From contig LT598458.1 in the NCBI GenBank assembly GCA_900074725.1, forward strand, positions 992,001 to 1,056,000: DNA of 64,000 bases, in the 5' to 3' direction. The position numbers and the translations under genes were made by a program. Positions 20,740-30,068 of the stretch are shown here, piece after piece. The stretch comes from Lachancea dasiensis. Lineage: Eukaryota > Ascomycota > Saccharomycetes > Saccharomycetales > Saccharomycetaceae. The notes under the pieces are model-generated. The model made no database searches. It was not told the DNA's origin and saw nothing but the letters and a program-made list of their open reading frames with translations. Each line of letters begins with the position of its first letter. Positions within the stretch are counted from its first letter, which is position 1.

Positions 20740-20806
20740 GCCTGCCCAGGCAGGCCAGTGTTGGTGGACTCTCTGCCTAGGACGCAGACTCTCTGCCTAC
20801 AGCGCA
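20740..20806. repeat. GC-rich palindrome and 20-bp direct repeat upstream of RPS24
   Basis: At 20740-20755, GCCTGCC and GGCAGGC form a perfect 7-bp inverted repeat around CA. At 20767-20786 and 20787-20806, two abutting 20-bp units starting GACTCTCTGCCTA agree at 17 of 20 positions. The units contain GACGCA and GCGCA, near the Fhl1 core. They lie about 165-230 bp upstream of RPS24 in a patch far more GC-rich than its surroundings. Confidence 0.8.
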
Positions 20807-20969
20807 CGCCAGATCCTTCTCGCATGCCAGTGGGCTCTCACCGAGGAGCGTTTCCCAATACTCTCCCATCTCAATCGATCGACCACCTGGCGCTGGTTGA
20901 AAGATAGGTGAAATTGATTTAATTCATAATCTAGTCGAAGCTTTAACGGTACTACAGAGGGTATACAGA

Positions 20970-21784
20970 ATGGTATGTGTAGCTACGCGCAGAATAGCGT
21001 TTCCAAGAGACTGGAGCTGAACATACGGGGTAAGACAGAGAACGGTTAGCGTGTGGGTTCGAAACGCTTGTTGATAAAAACCATTGTTTTCCAATTGCCT
21101 GAGGAGACAGCAGGGGCTTGCACAATATAGTTTAAGTGGACCTACGACTGCACAAGAGATCTGTTGAAGGTAGCGGATTTGGGCAGCGCATCCGTGAGCA
21201 GTCAAGGGAACGTGGGATGTTCCCAAGCACCGGGGAAAATTAGTTTGATATTCCAGTTGTGTACTCCCCGCTGCTGTGGTCCTGGAAGGCCTCATGTCAA
21301 TACCTGTCGTATGCTTTAAACAGGCTCTGGTGGATGAAGCCAAGTCTTTTCACATTACTAACAGCCATTTTTCTCACAGTCTGACGCTATCACTATCCGC
21401 ACCAGAAAGGTCATCACTAACCCATTGTTGGCTAGAAAGCAATTTGTCGTGGACGTCTTGCACCCAAACAGAGCCAACGTCTCCAAGGATGAAATGCGTG
21501 AAAGAATCGCTGAGGCTTACAAGGCCGACAAGGACGCCGTCTCTGTCTTCGGTTTCAGAACTCAATTCGGTGGTGGCAAGTCCGTTGGTTTCGGTCTAGT
21601 CTACAACTCTGTTGCTGACGCTAAGAAATTCGAACCAACCTACAGATTGGTCAGATACGGCTTGGCTGAGAGAGTCGAAAAGGCTTCCAGACAACAAAGA
21701 AAGCAAAAGAAGAACAGAGACAAGAAGATCTTCGGTACCGGTAAGAGATTGGCCAAGAAGGTTGCTCGTCGTAACGCTGATTAG
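20970..21784 (+). CDS. RPS24: 40S ribosomal protein eS24 (spliced, exons 20970-20972 and 21380-21784)
   Basis: Small-subunit ribosomal protein. The coding sequence joins 20970-20972 (the ATG alone) to 21380-21784, giving 135 residues. After splicing it reads [16 protein letters not shown], then [20 protein letters not shown], matching S. cerevisiae Rps24. The ATG is followed at once by the donor GTATGT. The acceptor TTCTCACAG and the branch point TACTAAC at 21356-21362 are canonical. The basic tail [20 protein letters not shown] is unchanged. It is the single counterpart of RPS24A (YER074W) and RPS24B (YIL069C). Confidence 0.97.
20973..21379 (+). other. RPS24 spliceosomal intron (407 nt)
   Basis: Donor GTATGT, branch point TACTAAC (21356-21362) and acceptor CAG at 21377-21379. 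The length is in the range typical of yeast ribosomal protein introns. I found no convincing snoRNA boxes inside. Confidence 0.95.
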
Positions 21785-22080
21785 AGGAATCCAAGTTCAA
21801 ACTTTGAAAAACTCGGCATTACTTCTAATACAAAAACTTCTAAGTACTTTCTTATATTGTGTTTTAATATAACCAAAAATCATCCACATTTGTTAACGAA
21901 TACGATTTGAAGGAATGAGGGGCTTCCAGAAGCGCTATGGTGTAGGGCCATATTACGTGTCAACATGTTGACTAGACTGCTATCGCCTTCGTATTTGATG
22001 CTGACGATTTTTGACATTTACATAAATGAGCTGGCAACACCGAGACAACAACGATTCGCAGCAGGGATCAACGACCTACC

Positions 22081-22490
22081 ATGATATTTGGACTGGGTAG
22101 ATTGTTCTACGTCTTTCTACTACTCATCAATGCGGTTGCGGTCTTGAGCGAGGAGAGATTTCTCAGAAGAAGTAAGTGAGAAACCACAATGGTAAGTAAT
22201 ACAAGAACCTTGCCTACTAACTAGAGCCTCACAAACACAGTTGGACTGGGATCCAACTCCAATCAAGCGCCGGTTTTCGGACAACAAGAGCACAGCACAA
22301 AGTCAAAAGTCATTCAATTGATAAGTTCTATTCAGACACTTCTCAGAAGTATGTGGAATAAGCCTTACAGCACACTCCTTCACTTTCAGACCCTATGAAT
22401 CGAGCCTTCAATACTAACCCTAAAACCAAAAAAGTACCCTTAATTGGAATAAACATACTCGTTATTGTTTATGAGCTATTGTTGGGTTAG
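22081..22490 (+). CDS. YOS1: ER-Golgi transport protein Yos1 (spliced, three exons)
   Basis: Small membrane protein of the Yip1-Yif1 complex needed for ER-to-Golgi transport. No single frame covers it. Joining 22081-22171, 22241-22348 and 22435-22490 gives 84 residues, against 85 in S. cerevisiae. The N terminus is FGLGRLFYVFLLLINAVAVL, then SEERFLRR; exon 2 encodes GLGSNSNQAPVFGQ and LISSIQTLLR; exon 3 completes IPLIGINILVIVYELLLG. Both introns interrupt isoleucine codons after the first base, conserving the family sequence exactly. S. cerevisiae YOS1 (YER074W-A) lies in the same place between RPS24A and PTP3. Confidence 0.95.
22172..22240 (+). other. YOS1 intron 1 (69 nt)
   Basis: Donor GTAAGT, branch point TACTAAC at 22215-22221, acceptor CAG ending at 22240. 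It is short but has all canonical signals. A second GTAAGT at 22192 inside the intron could act as an alternative donor. Confidence 0.93.
22349..22434 (+). other. YOS1 intron 2 (86 nt) with AAG acceptor
   Basis: Donor GTATGT and branch point TACTAAC at 22412-22418. The acceptor must be AAG at 22432-22434, only 16 nt past the branch motif, because only this restores the Arg-Ile-Pro-Leu-Ile-Gly reading. A CAG at 22387-22389 lies before the branch point and cannot serve with it. AAG acceptors are uncommon in yeasts. Confidence 0.9.
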
Positions 22491-22725
22491 GTTTTACTAT
22501 GCCAATAGACTATATCCATCACATCACACCACACTCATCAGGACGGCATTTACAGAAAATTCATTAGCGATTTACACAAAACTTATTAATACTATATTAT
22601 CAACGTCAAATGCATATGCGATTACCGTGGTTCACACCCCATACATGGCGCAATTTTTAATCTGAACTCCTTATGTCAGATATGTGTCAACCTGGATCAT
22701 TATATGTGCCAAAAATTTAGGCTCA

Positions 22726-25293
22726 CTATGGTTCACTTACTTTTCTGTCAAGAAAGCTCTGAACAATTCCCAATTTCTTGATTGATTTACAGTAAATTGG
22801 CGATGAATCTAATGATGTCATTTTAGCCTTCATGCAGAGATCGAAGTATGAGGTCAAACAGTCATAGATGAATAAATACTGATTGACGTTCTGCACCATC
22901 GATATCCTCTGCTTGCGAAATTTATTGATGGTGATAATCACCGGGTCAAAGATAGAATTGTCAAGACAACTATTGCGGCGTGGTGACCACGGATTAACTT
23001 CAGTCGCGGATCTCCTTTCGGCCCACTCTTGTTTTAGACCATCGATTTTTGAGGCATTGTTGAGCACGCTGTCTAATGCACATAATGTACCAGTGCGACC
23101 GCAGCCTGCAGAGCAATGCACCAAAATGGTTGGTAAATAACCATTTGCGTAGACTTGTTTTTCAAATAGCTCATTAACCACCACGTTCTTCAGGCAGATC
23201 AACTCTAAAATCTGCCGGGGGTTGACCATGACCCCCAAATCCGGCCAGTTTTTAATCTGTGCTTGCAGCGTTTCAAAGACCCTGCCCCCAGGCTGTCTTA
23301 TTTGGATTCGCCTTATGGTTACCGATCCCGCTCCAGATTCAAGTTCTGAAGTTTGGACTTCTTGTTCTGCTAAAAGTCTGATTTGTATCCCATCGTAATC
23401 GCCTTCGGCCCAAAATTTAAAACATTTTTCAACCCCGTTTTCAAACTCATCCGTCAACGACAAAATGAGCGGCACATTGTTGTTCAGAATGCATGTATAA
23501 AAGTCATAAGTTGTCGCGGCTAGCGGAGCTTGTGTAGCAATGTAACGGACGTTCTTACAAGTGCTCTTCAAAGAACCCTGAAGCTGGATAAAAGGATTAA
23601 CCAGATAGTTGGCATTAATATAAGTTTCTGTGATATCCTCCGAGGCAGCGCTTTCGAAGGTTGTATCATCTTTTTGAAGTATTACTCTTGTATGCTCATA
23701 CGGGAAAATATCCTTATATCTGTTTTTGCTCCCCAGTTCAACACCTGAAGAGATGCAAATGCTCTGATCTTCCTCATCAGAATCGTATTCGTCCAACCAT
23801 TTAGCAGGGCACTGCTCAGTATCGACGAAGATAGGGTCGACACTTGTTAATTGGGAGCTGGAAGACGTTGTTGAGTGATCAGGAGAAAGGCCAGAATTTG
23901 CTAAACAATAGCTCAGCCTGCTTTTCTCGAGCAGGTCGATCTTTTGAAATTGAACAACCATATCTAATTTTGGACCGTTGGCTAAGTCCTGAAACCACTT
24001 TGGTATAACAGAATTTATCATTTCATCACCGTAGCCCTGTTGCATATGGAGAAATGATTTCTGGAACTTCAATTTAGTAGAAGTTGAGATGTCATCATTC
24101 CTTTGCGGGTGGATGTTGTCCTTCGTCGATGCGGCAGGAAATTTAAAGGCGTTGTCGAGGCGAGCTGTAGGCAATTCCTGCTTTTCCGATGGTGAAATGG
24201 AGCTACCTCCTACACTACGCTGTCGTTCACCTAAGTTTACCGCGCTCAAATATGATTCTAAGTTGGATACCTCTTCATGCCGTGGAAGTTTGAATGGAGG
24301 AGGAGTACCAGTTGTGGAAGGCAACTGAAATTTGAGCAATGCAGAGAGTGGAGAGGACGATGACAACGGATAGTCTGATAAGGAACTAGGCGAGGAGATA
24401 GAGTTGGAATGATGCAAATGTTTAGGATTTGGAGAAGCATAAGAAGTAGTGTCTAGATGCCTCGGAGATTGCGGAACGTCTGATGGAGCGGGTAAGCATG
24501 TCCCTGCTGCAGTGAATGCTAAAGAGCTGTCTAGCTCCTTTACTGCAGGGAACCCTGGATGTAATATAAAAACAGTGGGTCTGCAACTAGGAGTCGACCA
24601 TCTGTCGCTGTTGGCGAACTTAGAAGCCATTCCATGACATGCTATGCTGACTGAACTATTTGAAGGGGCTTGAGATGCATTGTCGAATATGACTATTTTC
24701 AAAGACGAACAATCAGATGGCTCTAAAACCTTTGCTTCTAAAACGCTTCGTACGTCGTCAGGTAAGTTCTCCACTAGACGTTCGAGTGTGAACGTCTTGC
24801 GTCGCAGTAGTGTCGACGGGAGACATACGTGGAGAGCATTTTTTAGAGTCGAGCGCGAATACTCGACAAAAGGGCGAACATCCATGATAATAAGGTTCTC
24901 CGTTGGCTCTGTTTGCAACAACGTGCGAAACTCATTCGCAGATATGGAACTTGTACCGTCAGGACGTGGCAAGCGCGTTTCCTTGGGTTTGAAAGACGGC
25001 AGAGACGGATTACTATTCGATCGCATTAAGAATGGAAGAGAACTGGATCTTGGGGCGCTTGGAGACACAACGGTCGCCTGGGAGCCCTGACTGCTCGCCA
25101 TACTTGCTCCATTCTGGTAATCTATTGTTAAAGCGGAGACCGCTCTTCTATGGGGCTGTATCACTTTGACAGAGCCAACCTGTCCAGGTGCCTCGCTTTT
25201 GAAGATTCGAGGTGGCGACGACGAAATCGCGGAGCTACCATGGGAAACCTTGTCCGCTGCCTCCACTGTTCTACTTCCCCAACTGGCACCCAT
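22726..25293 (-). CDS. PTP3: Protein tyrosine phosphatase Ptp3 (MAP kinase phosphatase)
   Basis: Tyrosine phosphatase that switches off MAP kinases such as Fus3 and Hog1. The ATG at 25293 gives 855 residues; S. cerevisiae Ptp3 has 928. A rhodanese/CH2-like module near the N terminus (FRTLLQTEPTENLIIMDVRP, then FVEYSRSTLKNALHVCLPS) is the MAPK-docking region. A long Ser-rich stretch follows, then the classical PTP domain. It has ANYLVNPF, YIATQAPLAATTYDFY and the active-site loop VHCSAGCGRTG with the nucleophile at about Cys727. WPDLGVM takes the place of the usual WPD motif. Position and direction match YER075C. PTP2 is the alternative but fits the synteny less well. Confidence 0.92.
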   Translation of the reverse strand: MGASWGSRTVEAADKVSHGSSAISSSPPRIFKSEAPGQVGSVKVIQPHRRAVSALTIDYQNGASMASSQGSQATVVSPSAPRSSSLPFLMRSNSNPSLPSFKPKETRLPRPDGTSSISANEFRTLLQTEPTENLIIMDVRPFVEYSRSTLKNALHVCLPSTLLRRKTFTLERLVENLPDDVRSVLEAKVLEPSDCSSLKIVIFDNASQAPSNSSVSIACHGMASKFANSDRWSTPSCRPTVFILHPGFPAVKELDSSLAFTAAGTCLPAPSDVPQSPRHLDTTSYASPNPKHLHHSNSISSPSSLSDYPLSSSSPLSALLKFQLPSTTGTPPPFKLPRHEEVSNLESYLSAVNLGERQRSVGGSSISPSEKQELPTARLDNAFKFPAASTKDNIHPQRNDDISTSTKLKFQKSFLHMQQGYGDEMINSVIPKWFQDLANGPKLDMVVQFQKIDLLEKSRLSYCLANSGLSPDHSTTSSSSQLTSVDPIFVDTEQCPAKWLDEYDSDEEDQSICISSGVELGSKNRYKDIFPYEHTRVILQKDDTTFESAASEDITETYINANYLVNPFIQLQGSLKSTCKNVRYIATQAPLAATTYDFYTCILNNNVPLILSLTDEFENGVEKCFKFWAEGDYDGIQIRLLAEQEVQTSELESGAGSVTIRRIQIRQPGGRVFETLQAQIKNWPDLGVMVNPRQILELICLKNVVVNELFEKQVYANGYLPTILVHCSAGCGRTGTLCALDSVLNNASKIDGLKQEWAERRSATEVNPWSPRRNSCLDNSIFDPVIITINKFRKQRISMVQNVNQYLFIYDCLTSYFDLCMKAKMTSLDSSPIYCKSIKKLGIVQSFLDRKVSEP

Positions 25294-27075
25294 TACAGAG
25301 CTCTGAGACACTTATTCTAGTAGCTGCCACACCTTTTTTTGAGAAGTCTGATTGCGTTTGTCAATCGCTTTGGCCAAAAAAACGAAGTTCCGTCGCGAAC
25401 AAACTACTGTGGAGCGCACTCACAGTTCAAAGTTCTGAGTCGTAGACAACTGTAAAACAACCTTCAAGTTTGTCAAGAGTTTGCTAGATGGGGCGGTGGC
25501 CACACTTCAACTAGCTAAAGCAGGTTTAGTTTTCTCCTGAGCACTAAACTTTCTACACCTGGCAATGGTGATGACTTTTTATTTGTTTAACGAGCTTTTC
25601 TCTGCTGAACATCACTTACTCATGTGATTAAAGATAGCTTCCCATGCGAGTTGCTATTTCTCGAGTAACATGAAATGATGTAGCTTGGAGAAAGATGCAG
25701 AAAATCCGAGAAAGCACGCGCGATCACCAGGTGAGACATGATCGAAGATCCTTGATAGGGTCCGCGCGGTCGTAGCGTTTGCGCTATAAAATCGTTATTT
25801 TTTGGTGTGAAAAATGGCTGGGCATGATAATGGCGGTGACCCTCAGCAACTATTTTTTTCCAACCTTTGCATGCGTTGATTAAGACGCCTGCGCAAACAA
25901 CTTGCATTGCTGAATCCTGTCGCCGATACGGCACAATAGGGGAGTTGAGCGGACTCACGATTAAGCTGCACCATCGGCCTGCTTTTGCTGTTATTTCTTC
26001 TTCTTTGGAACGTGGACCAACCGGCCAATATAGTCACAACTGGCTAGCACGGGGAGCAGAAATGACCTGAGGCAACATCTGCTAGTCAACGTCGAGTCGG
26101 AACGCAGAATCGACACGACTGTCGCAGCCAAGAGACCACTTTAACGAACATCCGTTTTCCTAGCAACCTCTTAGCGCCCCGACACTTGCCGTGGAGGTAA
26201 TGTCGGCTCTTAACAGAGGTAGAATGCATGCAACTCGTGAAAACACAATCACGTGATTACGCTTTTGGTGTTAATCATGGAGAACGAATACGAATGATAT
26301 TATCAATTCACCCACATAATAGCCGCCTAGATCGCGCGGCCCACCCGAAGCTCTTTAGGTGCCCTGTGTCACAGCTTTTCCCTCTTAACTGCCTCCTCGG
26401 TCGGAAGCTCAATCCATTGCCGACGTTATCTACCCCTTTTGATCTTGTGGGCCCAGATATCCTCCTTCGAAACCTGTAAAAAGTAGGAGCGAGGACCCTT
26501 GCATCATTGCTCAGTAACTACACGCTGATGTGAACCTAGCTAAAAAAGGAAAGCTGATTCTTTGGTTCTATGTAATGACCGCTTCGAAAGGTTCCTGGAC
26601 TTATCCCCTGCACACATAGCAACTCTCCTCGGACGATCAGCCGTGAACAACCCCTTCATTATGGCGAAAAACGTGGATGCCCTACTTAATGGTAAGCGTC
26701 GCCGCGTCCTCTCAGTATTATGTATGAGTTCTCCTATGAATGGTTTGATTTGCCGTTAAAGTTTTGCAGGCGCTGGCTAGAAGTTGAGTTTAACTTTTCT
26801 AAGGGCCAGGTTTCAATTGTTTTGGCGGGTAGATTTACGTCTAAAGACCCTTGACCAGATTCGAACTACAGAAAACAAAGAGCTCATACCACCACACTAC
26901 AAAGGGACAAAAGTAGGAAGAGCGCTCTTCGTACTACCCGGACCAAAGAATAACGTCACGTGCTTTTTTTTGGGATATTTTATTTCAACCATAGTAGTAA
27001 GCTCTCTCTTCATCACCTCCGTCCAGTTCAGCAGATCATCAATTATTAGCTTTTCTGCTCGAATATCTAAGAACA
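25294..27075. other. Long divergent intergenic region PTP3-MAM33
   Basis: This 1.78-kb stretch is the longest without a gene. S. cerevisiae has YER076C in the corresponding chromosome V position, but no similar frame is seen here. Frames up to 133 codons look random; one at 26784-27185 overlaps the MAM33 start in another frame. Sites noted are TAGCCGCCTA (26320-26329, nine of ten bases of URS1), a CCCCT stress-type motif near 26432, and CACGTG at 26957-26962, 114 bp before MAM33. Confidence 0.55.
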
Positions 27076-27855
27076 ATGCTTTCTCGCTCTTTGATTCGCT
27101 TCAGCTCCATTACAGCTCGTCAGTCTCGGTGTCGCCCATCGTTGCTGCGCATCCCGGCTACGAGGAACAACTTCAGAACATTTAGTGGTGCTGCCATCAC
27201 TTTTAACAAGCATTGCCAGAAAGTAGCTCAAGTCCTCGATGGGGAAGTTGCTCTGGAGCTAGAGGAAGACTCGTCCGTGCTTCCTTCGTCAGTCCAAGCA
27301 TTCTTTGACAAAACTGGCTTCTCCGCCGTGGCGAGCCCAGGCAAGAACATGGCAGAACTCGTCAATCAGACTGCTAGAGGCGAGACTGTTCATGTCTTCT
27401 TTGATGTCGCGCAGGTCTCTAATCTACCTTTGGAAGCTGCTAGTATGGAAAATGAAATGCCCTCCGCTGCTGAAGATGAAGATCTTGATGGCGTAGCTGA
27501 CAACTTTGCCAACGTGAATGTGGTGATCGTTAAAAAATCCGATCAATCTGCTGTTTCATTTGAGTTGCTCATGAATTTGCAGGAGGGTACGTTCTTTGTT
27601 GACAGCGCTACTCCATATGCCAATGCTCAAGCGGCTCTAGAAGAATCTGCCGAAGCCGAGGTTAGCCGTGAACTTGTATACCATGGCCCTCCATTTTCTA
27701 ATTTGGATGAAGAATTACAAGAATCATTAGAAGTTTACTTGGAAAGCAGAGGCATCAACGAGGAACTGGCCACCTTCATTGGTACTTACTCGGAATTCAA
27801 AGAGAACAAGGAATACATTGCCTGGTTGAAAAACATGAAATCCTTCTTTAACTAA
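27076..27855 (+). CDS. MAM33: Mitochondrial matrix acidic protein p32 family (Mam33)
   Basis: Mitochondrial matrix protein of the gC1qR/p32 family, an acidic doughnut-shaped trimer linked to oxidative phosphorylation and mitoribosome assembly. It has 259 residues against 266 in S. cerevisiae. The N-terminal 45 residues are rich in Arg and Ser ([20 protein letters not shown]), a matrix presequence. The mature part is strongly acidic ([20 protein letters not shown]) and ends [14 protein letters not shown], the family's C-terminal helix. It matches YIL070C in order. Confidence 0.95.
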   Translation: MLSRSLIRFSSITARQSRCRPSLLRIPATRNNFRTFSGAAITFNKHCQKVAQVLDGEVALELEEDSSVLPSSVQAFFDKTGFSAVASPGKNMAELVNQTARGETVHVFFDVAQVSNLPLEAASMENEMPSAAEDEDLDGVADNFANVNVVIVKKSDQSAVSFELLMNLQEGTFFVDSATPYANAQAALEESAEAEVSRELVYHGPPFSNLDEELQESLEVYLESRGINEELATFIGTYSEFKENKEYIAWLKNMKSFFN

Positions 27856-27956
27856 TATTTATGCCCTTGTAATCTGCCTGTATATAGCTGTATCAAATAT
27901 GCCTTTGTTAAGATATTCTCTTACCAGCTGTTGTTGGTCTGTGGATACAGATTCCC

Positions 27957-29867
27957 TTAACTGGTCCTTTGCTGTTCAAACGGAATTTTGGTTTTCTTCA
28001 ATTTCTGAGCGGTATGTTTTAGCGACTCTTCTATGCTCTCGACGTTACCTGGTTTACCCTCTATAACTTCAACCTTCTGCAGAATTCTCTCTTTGAGTCT
28101 CAATATTAGCCTTCGATACAGAAACGCTTCTCTTTCAACACCGCTGATGGCTTCAAGATTAACTTGTTCTGGCAGCTTGAAAAAGTTCAAAAAATAAGTT
28201 AAGAAGCGGACCGCCTCGATTCCCACATGCCTCATCCCAGAGTGGTCTTGGGGATTTAAATTTTGAACGTTAGTTTGGCCAGTCAATAGAGTTGATAGAT
28301 ACTGATCCAACACCCAACTTGCCCTTCTGAGGCTTAGTTTTCTTCGTTCGTTACTCTTATTGACAACATTCCAGCAAAAAATCCACGCCTTCCAGTTCAA
28401 GGGCTTATTACGCAGATCGCCAGCCCGTTCTCCTTCAAGCTCTCCAGCAAAGCTGAATAATCTCTCCAGCAAAGTGTCAATTTGCGAGGAAGAGTCATTT
28501 ATAAACTTTCTAATGGCCTGCTTTTCAAAAGCCTTGTAGACAAGAATCATGCTGTTCTTGTTGACCTTATGTCGTGTGTCTAGATCGTGAAATATACTAA
28601 TCGCCATCTCTGCGCATCTAGTAGGATATGCAGAAGTCACAATCCTTATCAATCGTTCATATATTGATAATCTCATTAAGCTCGGGCTCTCAATATTCAG
28701 CTTCTGATAAAATCCCCAGGCCAGATCATGAAGCTTATTCTTTTCTAAGTTCTCAAAGAGTAAATCAACCAAGTGAACATCTGGCCGGAAGCGTTTCTCA
28801 ATGCCCCAGTACTGTAAGTCGGGTAAATTGACGCCAGCTGGAAGGTCGAGTCCATCAAAAGCAGACTCGAGCTCGAAGAACTTTCCAATGGCTATGGAAG
28901 CCACTGCGGACAAATTCGTATCTCTGCGTTGGTGCCAAGCGCGGCAATATTCGTACATCGTTCTACTATCCAAGCAGTCTTTAGGAAGCATGGCCATGAT
29001 TGAATCGATCCTGGACATACAGCGTGCATCGTCCGAAAGCTTTGCTGCGGCTCTGAGGAGGAGCGTGTACGTTATTTTATCTCCTTTGATTAACTTGGGC
29101 CTCGCATCAAACAGTTGAAACACTAAATCCATATCTCCCCCATTTACCAGGGAACTTAGGGCAGCATTGAACTCGGTCTGATTCATAGCTCCCTTTTCGA
29201 TCAGCTGTGAGGCAATCTTTAATACTCTTTGGGACTGTTTCTCGGTCAGCGGGTCTCGCAACTTGGCGAGCCCATGGAATAAGATCGTATTCGTGAACTC
29301 GTTTAGCGGAATACCCCATTTTTTTCTCCAGTTGTACAGATCTATAGCAGACTTTGCATCCTGCGACTCTTGACAGAAGTGCTCTATAATCTTATTCATA
29401 CCCACAATTCCGCGACCTTTTGCCAGCCGGGCCAAAAGCACCGCTTTTTCCAACTGATTACGGGCGAGAAATTTGCGGACATCCTCGGCAACTAGTTTAG
29501 AGTCGCGCATTTGCTCGCCAGTGACTCCCAAGATGGTATACATGAGCCTTTTATCGCGAGTCAACTTTAGAAAGCGTAGATCGGAATTGCTGGTGGGTCC
29601 AAGCATGACTGACTGCAGCATTCCGTCTGGAACGTCGTGTCTGCTTTTCAAAACATGTTGTGCGTGTTGCTTAGTGTAAGGAGTTTTATTCAGCGTCTTA
29701 CGTTGGATTCGTTGTTTCTCAGCACCTCTTTCAAGCTCTTTCCTCGACTTCTTCAAAACCTGGTAACTCTTCTCAAAATGATGTAGTTTTTCTTTGACCT
29801 GAGTACCATTTAATCGGATTGTAGTATGCAGCTTCCTAAACATATTGGCAAGCCCGGCTCGTATCAT
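27957..29867 (-). CDS. MRX1: Mitochondrial PPR-like protein Mrx1
   Basis: Mitochondrial protein associated with the mitochondrial organization of gene expression (MIOREX) complexes in S. cerevisiae. The protein has 636 residues against 688 there. The N terminus (MIRAGLANMFRKLHTTIRLN) is a good presequence. The rest is helical with pairs resembling pentatricopeptide repeats, for example NTILFHGLAKLRDPL and ITYTLLLRAAAKLSDD. Sequence alone would support only a PPR-like call; placement before ICP55, both on this strand, matches YER077C-YER078C. Confidence 0.82.
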   Translation of the reverse strand: MIRAGLANMFRKLHTTIRLNGTQVKEKLHHFEKSYQVLKKSRKELERGAEKQRIQRKTLNKTPYTKQHAQHVLKSRHDVPDGMLQSVMLGPTSNSDLRFLKLTRDKRLMYTILGVTGEQMRDSKLVAEDVRKFLARNQLEKAVLLARLAKGRGIVGMNKIIEHFCQESQDAKSAIDLYNWRKKWGIPLNEFTNTILFHGLAKLRDPLTEKQSQRVLKIASQLIEKGAMNQTEFNAALSSLVNGGDMDLVFQLFDARPKLIKGDKITYTLLLRAAAKLSDDARCMSRIDSIMAMLPKDCLDSRTMYEYCRAWHQRRDTNLSAVASIAIGKFFELESAFDGLDLPAGVNLPDLQYWGIEKRFRPDVHLVDLLFENLEKNKLHDLAWGFYQKLNIESPSLMRLSIYERLIRIVTSAYPTRCAEMAISIFHDLDTRHKVNKNSMILVYKAFEKQAIRKFINDSSSQIDTLLERLFSFAGELEGERAGDLRNKPLNWKAWIFCWNVVNKSNERRKLSLRRASWVLDQYLSTLLTGQTNVQNLNPQDHSGMRHVGIEAVRFLTYFLNFFKLPEQVNLEAISGVEREAFLYRRLILRLKERILQKVEVIEGKPGNVESIEESLKHTAQKLKKTKIPFEQQRTS

Positions 29868-30068
29868 ATCTGTGTGATTTGTACACTATTTCACATACAT
29901 CGATCTTATTTTACACTAGCGATGAGCTTGTCGTGCATAAAAATTGACATTTCATTAGATATAAGGCACTGTGGAAGTTGCCGAGTAGATGAAAAGACAC
30001 CATTTAATTGAACCGAAAGGGCCGACGGTGGATCACCACGAGCTGAATTCTTTGTGACTGGGTCACTC

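Larger units (their letters stand above)
19692..20969. other. Intergenic ALD5-RPS24
   Basis: About 1.28 kb without a credible gene. It includes a candidate Rap1 site (20563-20574), a run of A residues near 20605-20640, and a GC-rich patch (about 20660-20840) containing a palindrome and a short direct repeat. The last 300 bp are presumably the RPS24 promoter and 5' leader. Confidence 0.55.

Noticed and set aside
26845-26935. Reverse-strand AGTTCGAATCT with a box A-like stretch, suggesting a tRNA
   Set aside because: The T stem does not pair (TGTAG against CTGGT) and the acceptor ends match poorly, so there is no cloverleaf.
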